Assembly (NCBI GenBank): GCA_038231955.1
Contig: JBBSIS010000036.1
Span: 1-21,093, forward strand
Length of the DNA stretch: 21,093 nucleotides
DNA from: CADCTB01 sp038231955
Lineage (GTDB): Bacteria; Actinomycetota; Acidimicrobiia; Acidimicrobiales; AC-14
Direction of reading: 5' to 3'
Shown: in pieces, positions 13,726 to 21,093 of the stretch
Position numbering within the stretch: the first letter of the stretch is position 1
How the letters are laid out: every line of letters starts with the position of its first letter
The notes under the pieces: model-generated
Told to the model about the DNA's origin: nothing
What the model saw: the letters and a program-made list of their open reading frames with translations, nothing else
The model's database searches: none
Made by a program: the position numbers and the translations under genes

Positions 13726-14736
13726 TTGACTTCTCCGCTCGACACGCCCGCAGGAGCGGGCCCCGTTGAGCCCCTCGACGAGCTGCGACGGCGAGCCGCG
13801 TCGCTGGCCGAGCTCGCCGTTCCCGGCCGGGGCGGCACCGCCGAGCGGTTCCGCGCGTTGTGGGACCTCGGCCATGTCGAGCTGTCGCTGGGCCGGCTGG
13901 GCGAGGCCCATGCCGACGGCCACGCCATCCTCCGGGAGGCGGGCCGCCCGGACCTGGCCTCCGTCAACGGCAGGCCGGCGCTGTTCGGCGTGTGGGCGGC
14001 CGAGCAGGCTGATGGAAGGGTTTCGATCGACCGTGACGGCACCGGGTGGCGGCTGCGGGGCACGAAGCGGTGGTGCAGCGGGGCGGCCATGCTCGACCGG
14101 GCCCTGGTCACTGCCCGGCATGGCGAGGAGGTCCAGCTCGTGTGCGTCGATCTCGGCCGCGACGGGGTGGCGCCCCACCCGCCAGGTGAGTGGGCCACGC
14201 CGGCCCTCGCAGCAGCCGGCACCCGCTCGGTCGACCTGGACCTGCGCCTCGACGCCGGCGCGCTGGTGGGCCCACCGGGCTGGTACCTCGACCGGCCCGG
14301 GTTCTGGTGGGGCGCCGCCGGCGTGGCTGCGGTCTGGGCGGGGGGCGCGGCCGGGCTCTTGGCCCGCTTGCTGCCCCGGTGGCGCGACGACCCCATCAGC
14401 CTGGCCCACCTCGGCGCCGCCCAAGCCGGGGTGGAAGCGGCACGGGCCATGGCCATGGCCGTCGCCGGCGCCATCGACGCGGCGCCGGGGATGCCCACGG
14501 AAGAGGCAGCCCGGCTCGCCTACAGCACCCGCCACGTCGCCGACCTCGCCGCCGGCACTGTGATCGACCACGCCAGCCGGGCGCTCGGCCCTGCCCCGGC
14601 GGCACTGGACTCCGTGGTCAGCCAGCGGATGGCCGACCTGGCCCTCTACGTCCGCCAGTCCCACGCCGAGCGCGACCTCGCCGCCCTCGGGGGCCTGGTC
14701 ATGGCCCGAGGGGTCGAACACGCCCCCCGGCGATGA
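13726..14736 (+). CDS. Acyl-CoA dehydrogenase-like flavoprotein
   Basis: 336 residues from a TTG at 13726, seven bases past the methyltransferase stop and preceded by GGTGAGG. The frame is open further upstream, but that part is a shadow of the methyltransferase. The middle domain GVWAAEQADGRVSIDRDGTG then WRLRGTKRWCSGAAMLDRAL is the beta-barrel of acyl-CoA dehydrogenases, and the C-terminal half is the helical bundle with YSTRHVADLAAGTVIDHASR. It is somewhat shorter than the usual 380 residues because the N-terminal helical domain is reduced. I could not place the catalytic glutamate, so the reaction is uncertain. Position as last gene of the deacetylase-methyltransferase operon suggests oxidation of an acyl or related group on the same product. 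Confidence 0.82.
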   Translation: MTSPLDTPAGAGPVEPLDELRRRAASLAELAVPGRGGTAERFRALWDLGHVELSLGRLGEAHADGHAILREAGRPDLASVNGRPALFGVWAAEQADGRVSIDRDGTGWRLRGTKRWCSGAAMLDRALVTARHGEEVQLVCVDLGRDGVAPHPPGEWATPALAAAGTRSVDLDLRLDAGALVGPPGWYLDRPGFWWGAAGVAAVWAGGAAGLLARLLPRWRDDPISLAHLGAAQAGVEAARAMAMAVAGAIDAAPGMPTEEAARLAYSTRHVADLAAGTVIDHASRALGPAPAALDSVVSQRMADLALYVRQSHAERDLAALGGLVMARGVEHAPRR

Positions 14737-15005
14737 GAGCGCAGCCAAGTGGGAGGGGGATGGCCAGCGTGGCGCTCCCGGACCAACTGGGCGAACCGAC
14801 GGGCTCAGGGTCGTCTTGCCCGGTCCCATGCCGGGGCGCAATAGGCTTCAAGGACACGGTAGCGATGTGCCGATGCGGCGAAAGACCGCCTCCACAAGGA
14901 TTCGCGCTCCCCGGGCTGCCGCCGTCGTCGCTCGGTCGCGGATCCGACGCGACGGCGCCGACAGTGGCTACCAGCGGTGGCCCGGGCCGGCGCCGGCGTC
15001 GGCAC
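14737..15005. other. 269-bp stretch upstream of the integrase remnant
   Basis: The plus frame leading into the integrase tail is open here, but it shows no recombinase character before HDMRHT. The rest of the integrating element has probably been deleted. Confidence 0.45.
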
Positions 15006-15230
15006 AATCACGACATGCGCCACACCGCCATCTCGCTCTGGGTCGCCGCCGGCGTGTCCGACCTGGAGGTGGCGAAGTGGGCCGGCCACCGGTCGGCGTC
15101 GTTCACGAAGAGCCGCTACGCCCACCTGTTTCCCGAGCACGGCGAGGTCCTCGCCAACCGCCTGGACGCCTTCATCGCCGCATCGACACCGACTCCGGCG
15201 GCCAAAATCCTCGACCTGCGCTCGGGCTGA
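15006..15230 (+). pseudogene. C-terminal remnant of a tyrosine recombinase (phage/ICE integrase)
   Basis: The open segment reads HNHDMRHTAISLWVAAGVSD, then WAGHRSASFTKSRYAHLFPE, and ends AAKILDLRSG with TGA at 15228-15230. It contains the HxxR box (HDMRHT), the third histidine (WAGH) and the nucleophilic tyrosine (SRYAHL) of the integrase family. The core-binding domain and first catalytic arginine are absent upstream. It ends 77 bases from the CCA end of tRNA-Val, exactly where integrases of tRNA-integrated elements sit, so it marks a lost integrative element. Confidence 0.75.
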
Positions 15231-15251
15231 TGTGCACCAGTTGTGCACCAG
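15231..15251. repeat. Tandem TGTGCACCAG x2 after the integrase stop
   Basis: TGTGCACCAG occurs at 15231-15240 and 15242-15251, an 11-bp period, each copy containing the palindrome GTGCAC. The location between the integrase end and the tRNA is where integrase arm or core sites are expected. Confidence 0.7.
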
Positions 15252-15307
15252 CCGGGTCGGCGCGGCCACCCCAGCCCGGGGCACACCCTTCTGACCCTGC
15301 GGTTCTG

Positions 15308-15382
15308 TGGTGGGCGATACTGGTTTCGAACCAGTGACCTCTGCCGTGTGAAGGCAGCGCTCTACCGCTGAGCTAATCGCCC
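15308..15382 (-). tRNA. tRNA-Val, anticodon CAC
   Basis: On the minus strand the acceptor GGGCGAT (5' side, from 15382) pairs with ATCGCCC. The D-arm is GCTCAGCGGTAGAGC, the anticodon arm is CTGCC-TTCACAC-GGCAG with anticodon CAC, and the T-arm is ACTGG-TTCGAAA-CCAGT. A discriminator A and an encoded CCA (15308-15310) follow. All four helices are complete. The first 10 bases overlap the 3' end of the decarboxylase-family gene on the same strand. Confidence 0.97.
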
Positions 15383-16065
15383 CGGGGGGTGGTGTGGTGC
15401 TGTGGCCGGGCCAACGATAACGCGGGCTCGGGGGCCCGGAGCGGGGCACGGAGGGTGGCGGCCAGGCCGACGGGTCGACGGGCGGGCTGCACCACCAGCC
15501 GCATGCCCGAGACCATGAGGCCCAGGTGGCTCCCGGCCAGGCCGGCCAGAGGGTCGTCGGCGGGCACGTCGACCTCGATGCGGGCCACTCTCCCCCGCCC
15601 TCGAAGGAGGCCATGAACGGACACCAGCCCGTCGGCCCGGCGCTGCAGGGCCCGCAGCGGGCACAGCACGGGCAGCGGCGGACCGCTCGGCGTGGCCCGG
15701 ACGACGATGTCGCGCTCCTCCCACCGCATGACTCTGTCGTCGCCCTCGTCGAGCCACACCAGCGTGCCGAGCTGTTTGGGGAACCCCCAGTTGACCCGCC
15801 CACCCAGGCGGGCGTCGACGGAGGTGACGACCATGGTGGTCATGCTCATGCCCACCCGGGCCCCGAGGCGGGCGGGCTGGCCGACGGCCAGCTCCCGGTA
15901 AGGCCCGACGGGCGAGTCGTCGAAGCGATTGGCGGTGAACGTACAAGGCCCCGGGACTCGGCCCAGGCCGTCGGGGAGCTCCCCCGGCGCCGGCCGTGCC
16001 CACGCCAACCCCATGACAGACTCCCCGCCGAGAACCCAGGGTGCGTTGGGGGCGGAGCCGCTCAT
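15373..16065 (-). CDS. Acetoacetate decarboxylase family protein
   Basis: 230 residues from an ATG at 16065 with GAGG just upstream. Family features are the N-terminal PCTFTANRFDDSPVGPYREL, a central SMTTMVVTSVDARLGGRVNW, then GFPKQLGT at residues 94-101 with K97 in the position of the Schiff-base lysine region, and the C-terminal LGLMVSGMRLVV. The real enzyme uses Pro-Lys-Lys there; this copy has Pro-Lys-Gln, so decarboxylase activity is uncertain and a related role on another small ketone or acid is possible. The last codons (TPRGD then TAG) run into the 5' end of the tRNA-Val gene, so a transcript through this gene would carry the tRNA. Confidence 0.8.
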   Translation of the reverse strand: MSGSAPNAPWVLGGESVMGLAWARPAPGELPDGLGRVPGPCTFTANRFDDSPVGPYRELAVGQPARLGARVGMSMTTMVVTSVDARLGGRVNWGFPKQLGTLVWLDEGDDRVMRWEERDIVVRATPSGPPLPVLCPLRALQRRADGLVSVHGLLRGRGRVARIEVDVPADDPLAGLAGSHLGLMVSGMRLVVQPARRPVGLAATLRAPLRAPEPALSLARPQHHTTPRGD

Positions 16066-16204
16066 CGCCTCATCTGGCCAGGCCGCACCCGCTGAGGACT
16101 CATGGCGCTCCGCTCCTCCGTTGGGCTTCGGTGCCCACTGGGTTCGTCCGTGGACGCTCGCTCACCAGCCCACAGTACCGGGGCGGGTGTGGTTTCATCC
16201 CCTG

Positions 16205-17242
16205 GTGAAGATCGGCATCATCGCCCCGCCGTGGGCCCCCATCCCGCCCGACCTCTACGGCGGGATCGAGCAGGCCGTCGACTGCGAGTGCCGAGGCCTG
16301 GTGGCGGCCGGCCACGATGTGCTCCTCTACACGACCGGGGACTCCACCTGCCCCGTCCCCAGCCAATGGCACCTGGAGCACTCCGAGGGCGCCCGCATCG
16401 GCTTCTCGGTCCCCGAGCTCCGCCATGTCCTGGCCGCCTACGACGCGGTCGAGGGCTGCGACATCGTCCACGATCACACGATGATGGGCCCGGTCATCCA
16501 CGCCGAGAGCGGCCGGCCCGGCGTGCCGGTGGTGACGACGATCCACGGCCCGCTGAACGTCGAGCTGCTCGACATCTACAGCCAGATCGCCTCCGAAGTG
16601 CCGCTCATCGCCATCTCCCACGCCCAGTTGCGGGACCACGCCGAATTGCCCATCGAGGCGGTGATCCACCACGGCGTCGACGTGGGGGACTTCCCGATCG
16701 GCGCCGGCGACGGCGGCTACTGCCTCTATCTCGGCCGCATGGTGGCCGAGAAAGGGGCGCACCGGGCCATCGCCGCCGCCCGCCAGGCCGGGATGAGGAT
16801 CCTCCTCGCCGGCAAGATGCGCGAGCCTTGGGAGACGTCGTACTTCGAATCGGAGATCGAGCCGCTGCTGGGCGACGACGCCCGGTACCTCGGTGAGGTT
16901 CCCCTCGACGAGAAGCGCCAGCTGCTCGCCGGCGCCAGCGCCACCCTCTTCCCCATCCGGTGGAACGAACCCTTCGGCCTGGTCATGCTCGAATCGCTGG
17001 CCTGCGGCACCCCTGTGCTGGCCTTCGCCGAAGGCGCGGCGCCGGAGGTGGTGGCCGACGGGCGGACGGGCTACCTGTGCCGTGACGAGTCGGAGATGGC
17101 CGCCGCCCTCACCGGCATCGGCGCCATCGACCGGGCCGAGTGCCGGGCCGATGTGGAGGTCCGGTTCTCGACCGAGCGCATGGCCCGGGAGCACGCCGAG
17201 CTGTTCGAACGGGTCATCAGTCGGCGGAGAGCCGCCATGTGA
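16205..17242 (+). CDS. Family 4 glycosyltransferase (GT-B fold)
   Basis: 345 residues from a GTG at 16205; the frame is open further upstream but reads as noncoding there. The N-terminus MKIGIIAPPWAPIPPDLYGG with GIEQ is the typical GT4 opening with its glycine-rich loop. IVHDHTMMGP lies at 87-96, ISHAQ at 137-141, and the nucleotide-sugar half has YLGRMVAEKGAHRAI (175-189) and EPFGLVMLESLACGTPVLAF (255-274), the EX7E-type retaining signature. No membrane helix is present, so it acts at the cytoplasmic face using a nucleotide sugar. Related actinobacterial enzymes build surface or storage glycans, but the acceptor here is unknown. The stop codon lies inside a 26-bp tandem duplication. Confidence 0.92.
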   Translation: MKIGIIAPPWAPIPPDLYGGIEQAVDCECRGLVAAGHDVLLYTTGDSTCPVPSQWHLEHSEGARIGFSVPELRHVLAAYDAVEGCDIVHDHTMMGPVIHAESGRPGVPVVTTIHGPLNVELLDIYSQIASEVPLIAISHAQLRDHAELPIEAVIHHGVDVGDFPIGAGDGGYCLYLGRMVAEKGAHRAIAAARQAGMRILLAGKMREPWETSYFESEIEPLLGDDARYLGEVPLDEKRQLLAGASATLFPIRWNEPFGLVMLESLACGTPVLAFAEGAAPEVVADGRTGYLCRDESEMAAALTGIGAIDRAECRADVEVRFSTERMAREHAELFERVISRRRAAM

Positions 17243-17275
17243 TCAGTCGGCGGAGAGCCGCCATGTGATCAGTCG
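17216..17275. repeat. 26-bp tandem duplication across the glycosyltransferase stop codon
   Basis: The 26-base unit beginning ATCAGTCGGCGG occurs at 17216-17241 and 17242-17267, followed by a partial third copy ATCAGTCG to 17275. Each full unit contains the hairpin GGCGG-AGAG-CCGCC. The repeat covers the stop of the plus gene (17240-17242) and the stop of the minus MscS gene (17269-17271). Confidence 0.95.
17225..17264. terminator. Possible paired hairpins between convergent genes
   Basis: GGCGG-AGAG-CCGCC is present twice, once per repeat unit, in the short gap between convergent stops. They could act as a bidirectional terminator or 3' stabiliser. No U-tract follows and the stems are only 5 bp, so this is tentative. 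Confidence 0.35.
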
Positions 17276-18156
17276 AGGGCCGGCGGGCTCGGCGGCGTAG
17301 GTGTACCCGGAGCGGCGGTGGAGATCACGCCGTCGCGCTGCAGGCGGGTGCTGATGCGGGAGCGCATCTCGCGGGCCAGCGGCGCCCGGTCGTCAGGGGT
17401 GGTCTTGGTCGACACCCGCACGGTCACGCTGTCGGCCCCCAGGGACTCGACACCGAGCACCTGAGGGGCTTCCAGTACGGCGGCGGCCCAGGCCGGATCC
17501 TCGGCCAGAGCCGCCGCTTCCTCGGCGATGGCCACCGTGGCCGCGGTCAGGTCCGCCTTGTTGGGCACGATCACGTCGACGATCGACCGCGCCCACTCCT
17601 TGGCCGAGTTCCCGACCTTGCGGATCTCGCCGTTGGGCACGAACCACACGGTGCCGTCGGTGGCCCGCAGCCGGGTGACCCGTAGGTTGATCTCCTCCAC
17701 CGTCCCCGTGGTATCGGCGACGGTGATGACGTCGCCCACGCCGTACTGGTCCTCGACCAGGATGAAGAAGCCGGACAGGAAATCCTTGACCAGGCTCTGG
17801 GCGCCGAAGCCGACGGCGACGCCCACGATGCTGGCCCCGGCCAGCAGGGGCCCGAGGTTGAGGCCGAGCTGGTCCATGATCAGCAGCACGGCCACCGTCC
17901 ACACGACGATCCTCACCATGCTGACGGCCACGCCGGCCAGCGTCTCGACCCGCTGCTCGCTGCGGGGCGAGGGTTCCCGCAGCGGCGACCGCGCCCCTAG
18001 CGATCGGATCGAGCGACCTGCGAACCGGCTCCCGAGCCGCAGGAACACCAGGGCCAAGACCAGGATCAGGACCATCTTGGCCGACCGGCCGGCGAATCCG
18101 GACAGGTCCAAGTCGCAGAACGACTGCCGGAGCGAGTAGTCGATCTGGCGGGCCAT
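17269..18156 (-). CDS. MscS family small-conductance mechanosensitive channel
   Basis: 295 residues using the ATG at 18156; an upstream start at 18198 would overlap the divergent gene. Two or three membrane helices are visible: about 27-42 (MVLILVLALVFLRLG), 74-94 (GVAVSMVRIVVWTVAVLLIM), and the pore-lining helix LAGASIVGVAVGFGAQSLVK at 105-124 with the glycine/alanine packing typical of MscS TM3. The beta domain follows with DFLSGFFILVEDQYGVGDVI and FVPNGEIRKVGNSAKEW. The proline-rich tail is short. These channels open when membrane tension rises and release osmolytes. Divergent from the reductase gene with only a 26-bp gap. Confidence 0.93.
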   Translation of the reverse strand: MARQIDYSLRQSFCDLDLSGFAGRSAKMVLILVLALVFLRLGSRFAGRSIRSLGARSPLREPSPRSEQRVETLAGVAVSMVRIVVWTVAVLLIMDQLGLNLGPLLAGASIVGVAVGFGAQSLVKDFLSGFFILVEDQYGVGDVITVADTTGTVEEINLRVTRLRATDGTVWFVPNGEIRKVGNSAKEWARSIVDVIVPNKADLTAATVAIAEEAAALAEDPAWAAAVLEAPQVLGVESLGADSVTVRVSTKTTPDDRAPLAREMRSRISTRLQRDGVISTAAPGTPTPPSPPALD

Positions 18157-18182
18157 GGGTGCCCTGATGCTAGAGAAGGGGA

Positions 18183-20570
18183 GTGATCCCCGAGGCACTG
18201 GCCGGAAAACGCATCGCCATCACCGGCTCCACCGGCTTCTTGGGCACTGCCCTGGTCGAGCGATTGCTGCGTTCGGTGCCGGAATGTGAGCTCGTCCTGG
18301 TGGTGCGGGCAGGGCGCCGTACGTCGCCGGCGGCGCGGGCCAAGCGCGAGATCTTCGGCAACGAGGCCTTCCGAACCCTGCGTAGCCAGCTCGGCGACGG
18401 GTTCGACGCCGAGATCGCCCGCCGGGTCCAGGTCGTCGCCGGGGACGTCTCCGTCGACGGGCTTGGCCTGGGTGACGAGGCCTGCGAGGTGTTCACCGGC
18501 TGTGACACCGTCATCCACTCGGCGGCGATCGTCAGCTTCGACTCCCCCATCGACGTGGCCGCGGAGGTCAACCTCATGGGCCCGGTGCGGGTAGCCGAGC
18601 TCCTTCGCGGTGCCGGCTCCGCCGCCCACCTCGTCACCGTCTCCACCGCCTATGTGGCCGGCACCCGGCGGGGGCGCGCCGCCGAGGCGTCGCTGGCCGA
18701 CACGCCGTTCAGCACCGAGGTGGGCTGGCGGGGTGAGATGGCCGCCGCCCGGCGGGCCCGGGCCGACGCCGACGCCGAGAGCCGCCACCCCGACCTGCTG
18801 GCCCGCTTCGCCAAGGAGGCCCGCCAGGAACTGGGCGCGGCCGGGCCGCCGCTGCTGGCGGCCAAGACCGAGAAGCGCCGCGAGAAGTGGGTGGCCGACC
18901 GCCTGGTCGAGGCCGGCCGGTCGAGGGCCAAAAGCCTGGGCTGGCCCGACGCCTACGCCTACACCAAGGCCCTGGCCGAGCGGGCCGTGCTCGAGGTGCG
19001 CGGCCACGTGCCCGTCACCGTCGTCCGGCCGTCGATCATCGAGTCGGCCTGGGAATCACCGCACCCCGGGTGGATCCGGGGCTTCCGCATGGCCGAGCCG
19101 GTGCTCATTTCCTACGGCCGGGGGCTGCTGAGCGAGTTCCCCGGCATCCCCGAGGGCGTGGTCGACGTGATCCCCGTCGACATGGTGGTGGCCACCATCA
19201 TCACCGTTGCGGCCACGGGCCCGGAGCCCGACGGCCACGGCGTCTACCAGGTGGCCACCGGCAACCGGAACCCGCTCTATTACCGGAACCTGGTCAACCT
19301 GGTGCGCGAGTACTTCCTTGACAACCCGTTGTACGACTCCGACGGCCAACCGATCGTCGCCCCCGATTGGAGCTTCTCGGGCCGGGGGCGGGCCCAGCGC
19401 CAGCTCCAGCGAGGGGTAAAGGCGCTGCAGCGGGCCGAACAGGTCGTCGCCGCCCTACCCATCCGGGGCAAGCGGGCCGAGATCAGCGCCCGGCTCGAGG
19501 AGCGGCGCGACCAGGGCGAGCGGGCGCTCGACTACGTCCGCCTCTACGGCTCCTACGCCGAGACCGAGGCCCTCTTCGACGACACCCGCCTGCGGGCCCT
19601 GTGGGACGGACTGTCGCCGGCCGACCAGGCCGCCTTCGGCTTCGACACCTGCGCCGTCGACTGGCGCCACTACGTGCAGGTCATCCATCTGCCCTCGGTG
19701 GTGCGCCAGGCCCGGGTGCGGACCACGGGCGGGGTGAAGGAAGGCCCGAACCGCTACCAGCGGGGCAAGAAGTCGATCCTCTCCCCCGACCGCCACATCG
19801 CCGCCTTCGATCTCGAGAACACCCTCATCGCCTCCAACGTGGTCGAGTCGTACTCGTGGCTGGCCAGCCGCCGCCTCCCCGACGAGGAGCGCACGCGCTT
19901 CACTCTCGACATGCTGCGCCAGGGGCCGGGCCTGCTGGCCCTCGACCGGCGCGACCGGGGTGACTTCCTGCGCCACTTCTACCGCCGCTACAAGGGCGCC
20001 CCCGCCGACCGGCTCCGGGCCGACGCCTGGGAGCTGTTCAGCGAGCTGTTGCTGATCAAGTCGTTCCCTGCCGGGATCCGCCGGGTGCGCGAGCACCGGG
20101 CGCAGGGGCACCGGACCGTACTCATCACCGGGGCGCTGGACTTCGTGGTCGAACCCCTGCGGCCCCTCTTCGACGACGTGGTCTGCGCCCGCCTCGGCGA
20201 ACGCGACGGGCGCTTCACCGGTGAGCTGATCGACGCCCCGCCCACCGGCGAGGCCCGAGCCATCGCCATGGCCGACTACGCGGCGTCGGAAGGCCTGCTG
20301 CTGGCCGAGTCGGTGGTCTACGCGGATTCGGCCAGTGACCTTCCCATGCTGGAGGCGGTCGGACACCCCGTGGCCGTCAACGCCGAGCCCAAGCTGGCCG
20401 CCATCGCCCGCAAGCGGGGCTGGCACATCGAGCAGTGGACCAAGGCCCCGGGCAGCCCGGTGCCGCTGCTACCCCTCGGCCCGCGGGTCATCGGCCGGTC
20501 CCAGCCCGACGCCTCCATCGCCCGCCCCGGCGTGTCGGGTGATCGCCCGCTGCGGGGTGCGAGCCGGTGA
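18183..20570 (+). CDS. Fused fatty acyl-CoA reductase-like SDR and HAD-IB phosphatase-like protein
   Basis: 795 residues from a GTG at 18183 with AGAAGGGG just ahead. The N-terminal half is an extended SDR of the fatty acyl-CoA reductase/male-sterility type: TGSTGFLG at 14-21 binds NAD(P), HSAAIVSFD is at 112-120, VSTAYVAG at 153-160 and the catalytic pair Y258/K262 in YAYTKALAE. A basic helical insert lies at about 185-250. The C-terminal half is a HAD-IB (SerB-like) domain: motif I AFDLENTLIASN at 541-552, motif II LITGALD near 647-653 and motif IV YADSASDLPML at 713-723. Motif I has Glu in place of the usual second Asp (D543-x-E545), which from memory also occurs in relatives of this fusion. 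Its GTGA end couples it to the alcohol dehydrogenase. Lipid or wax-type alcohol chemistry is plausible. Confidence 0.9.
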   Translation: MIPEALAGKRIAITGSTGFLGTALVERLLRSVPECELVLVVRAGRRTSPAARAKREIFGNEAFRTLRSQLGDGFDAEIARRVQVVAGDVSVDGLGLGDEACEVFTGCDTVIHSAAIVSFDSPIDVAAEVNLMGPVRVAELLRGAGSAAHLVTVSTAYVAGTRRGRAAEASLADTPFSTEVGWRGEMAAARRARADADAESRHPDLLARFAKEARQELGAAGPPLLAAKTEKRREKWVADRLVEAGRSRAKSLGWPDAYAYTKALAERAVLEVRGHVPVTVVRPSIIESAWESPHPGWIRGFRMAEPVLISYGRGLLSEFPGIPEGVVDVIPVDMVVATIITVAATGPEPDGHGVYQVATGNRNPLYYRNLVNLVREYFLDNPLYDSDGQPIVAPDWSFSGRGRAQRQLQRGVKALQRAEQVVAALPIRGKRAEISARLEERRDQGERALDYVRLYGSYAETEALFDDTRLRALWDGLSPADQAAFGFDTCAVDWRHYVQVIHLPSVVRQARVRTTGGVKEGPNRYQRGKKSILSPDRHIAAFDLENTLIASNVVESYSWLASRRLPDEERTRFTLDMLRQGPGLLALDRRDRGDFLRHFYRRYKGAPADRLRADAWELFSELLLIKSFPAGIRRVREHRAQGHRTVLITGALDFVVEPLRPLFDDVVCARLGERDGRFTGELIDAPPTGEARAIAMADYAASEGLLLAESVVYADSASDLPMLEAVGHPVAVNAEPKLAAIARKRGWHIEQWTKAPGSPVPLLPLGPRVIGRSQPDASIARPGVSGDRPLRGASR

Positions 20571-21093
20571 AAGCGCTGCGCTTCGAGCGCTCGCTCCCCC
20601 GCTACGCCGCCGCCCGGGTGGCGGCGACCATGCTGCCGGGCGCCGGTGGTCGGGTCGGTCCCTTGAAGCTGGCCGACATCGACGAGCCCGACCTGCCCGG
20701 TCCGGGCTGGCAGCGAATCCGGCCCCGGCTGGCGGGGATCTGCGGCTCCGACCTGTCGACCATCGACGGCCGGTCGTCGCGGTACTTCGAGCCCATCGTG
20801 TCGTTCCCGTTCGTGCCCGGCCACGAGATCGTGGCCGACAGCGACGGCGGTCGGGTGGTGGTCGAGCCGGTGTTGAGCTGCGGGCCCCGTGGTATCGACC
20901 CGCCCTGTTCGTTCTGCGCCGCCGGCCTGACCGGGAGCTGCCAGAACCTGGCCCTCGGCGGGCTCGAGCCCGGCCTGCAGACCGGCTTCTGTGCCGACAC
21001 CGGCGGCGGGTGGTCGACCTCGCTGGTGGCTCACGAGAGCCAGCTCCACCCCGTCCCCGACGCCATGAGCGACGAAGCGGCGGTGATGATCGA
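20567..21093 (+). CDS. Zinc-dependent alcohol dehydrogenase (MDR family), truncated at the right edge
   Basis: 175 residues are present from a GTG at 20567 that overlaps the upstream TGA by four bases. GICGSD at 57-62 supplies the catalytic zinc cysteine C59, PGHE at 84-87 the catalytic histidine and glutamate, and cysteines at 105, 114, 117 and 125 look like the structural zinc lobe. The nucleotide-binding domain lies beyond the window. An unusual 20-residue lead (RSLPRYAAARVAATMLPGAG) precedes the core. Coupling to the acyl-CoA-reductase-like gene suggests the two interconvert acyl, aldehyde and alcohol forms, which is inference. Confidence 0.9.
   Translation, partial: MKALRFERSLPRYAAARVAATMLPGAGGRVGPLKLADIDEPDLPGPGWQRIRPRLAGICGSDLSTIDGRSSRYFEPIVSFPFVPGHEIVADSDGGRVVVEPVLSCGPRGIDPPCSFCAAGLTGSCQNLALGGLEPGLQTGFCADTGGGWSTSLVAHESQLHPVPDAMSDEAAVMI

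Noticed and set aside
14190..15005. Long plus frame leading into the integrase tail
   Set aside because: The part before 15006 is arginine/proline-rich, overlaps the acyl-CoA dehydrogenase gene out of frame and has no recombinase motifs.

Overview
The window is about 21 kb of GC-rich DNA with GTG, TTG and ATG starts, frequent 4-base stop/start overlaps and Actinobacteria-type gene families. A reductase-HAD fusion, an MscS channel, an acetoacetate-decarboxylase-like gene and a PIG-L/methyltransferase/acyl-CoA-dehydrogenase cluster suggest an actinobacterial chromosome, possibly an Acidimicrobiia-like lineage. That placement is inference from gene content, not a database match.

Layout. 1-132: end of a + gene of uncertain identity. 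206-769: Uma2-family nuclease on -. 770-1407: no intact gene, only a zinc-ribbon coding scrap. 1408-7443: the most distinctive locus. It has two divergent operons: on - two BNR/sialidase-like beta-propeller proteins plus a small HTH protein, and on + a small Ig-like membrane protein plus a third propeller. All three propellers are predicted to be secreted and held by one C-terminal membrane helix. The 340-bp space between the operons holds twin promoter-like elements sharing CTATTGATYC, a small palindrome placed between the -35 and -10 of one of them, and an 11-bp inverted repeat. The first propeller gene on - has a clear signal peptide but no ATG, GTG or TTG in frame ahead of it.

7444-11642 is an accessory, decaying region. 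It holds ATGGGTTC repeats, a lower-GC trypsin-like protease gene with a frameshift, a 2.3-kb insertion sequence with 19-bp ends that cuts into the protease tail, and a SpoIIE/PP2C phosphatase pseudogene with two frameshifts.

11643-14736 is a compact cluster: GT2 glycosyltransferase on -, then PIG-L deacetylase, small SAM methyltransferase and acyl-CoA-dehydrogenase-like protein on +. It looks like a pathway for a modified amino-sugar or glycoconjugate, with activities that recall NodC/NodB/NodS. 14737-15382 is an integration scar: the C-terminal end of a tyrosine recombinase beside tRNA-Val(CAC).

15373-21093 returns to ordinary chromosome: an acetoacetate-decarboxylase-family gene whose stop codon lies inside the tRNA gene, a GT4 glycosyltransferase, a 26-bp tandem duplication between convergent genes, an MscS channel, a large reductase-HAD fusion, and a translationally coupled zinc alcohol dehydrogenase that runs off the right edge.
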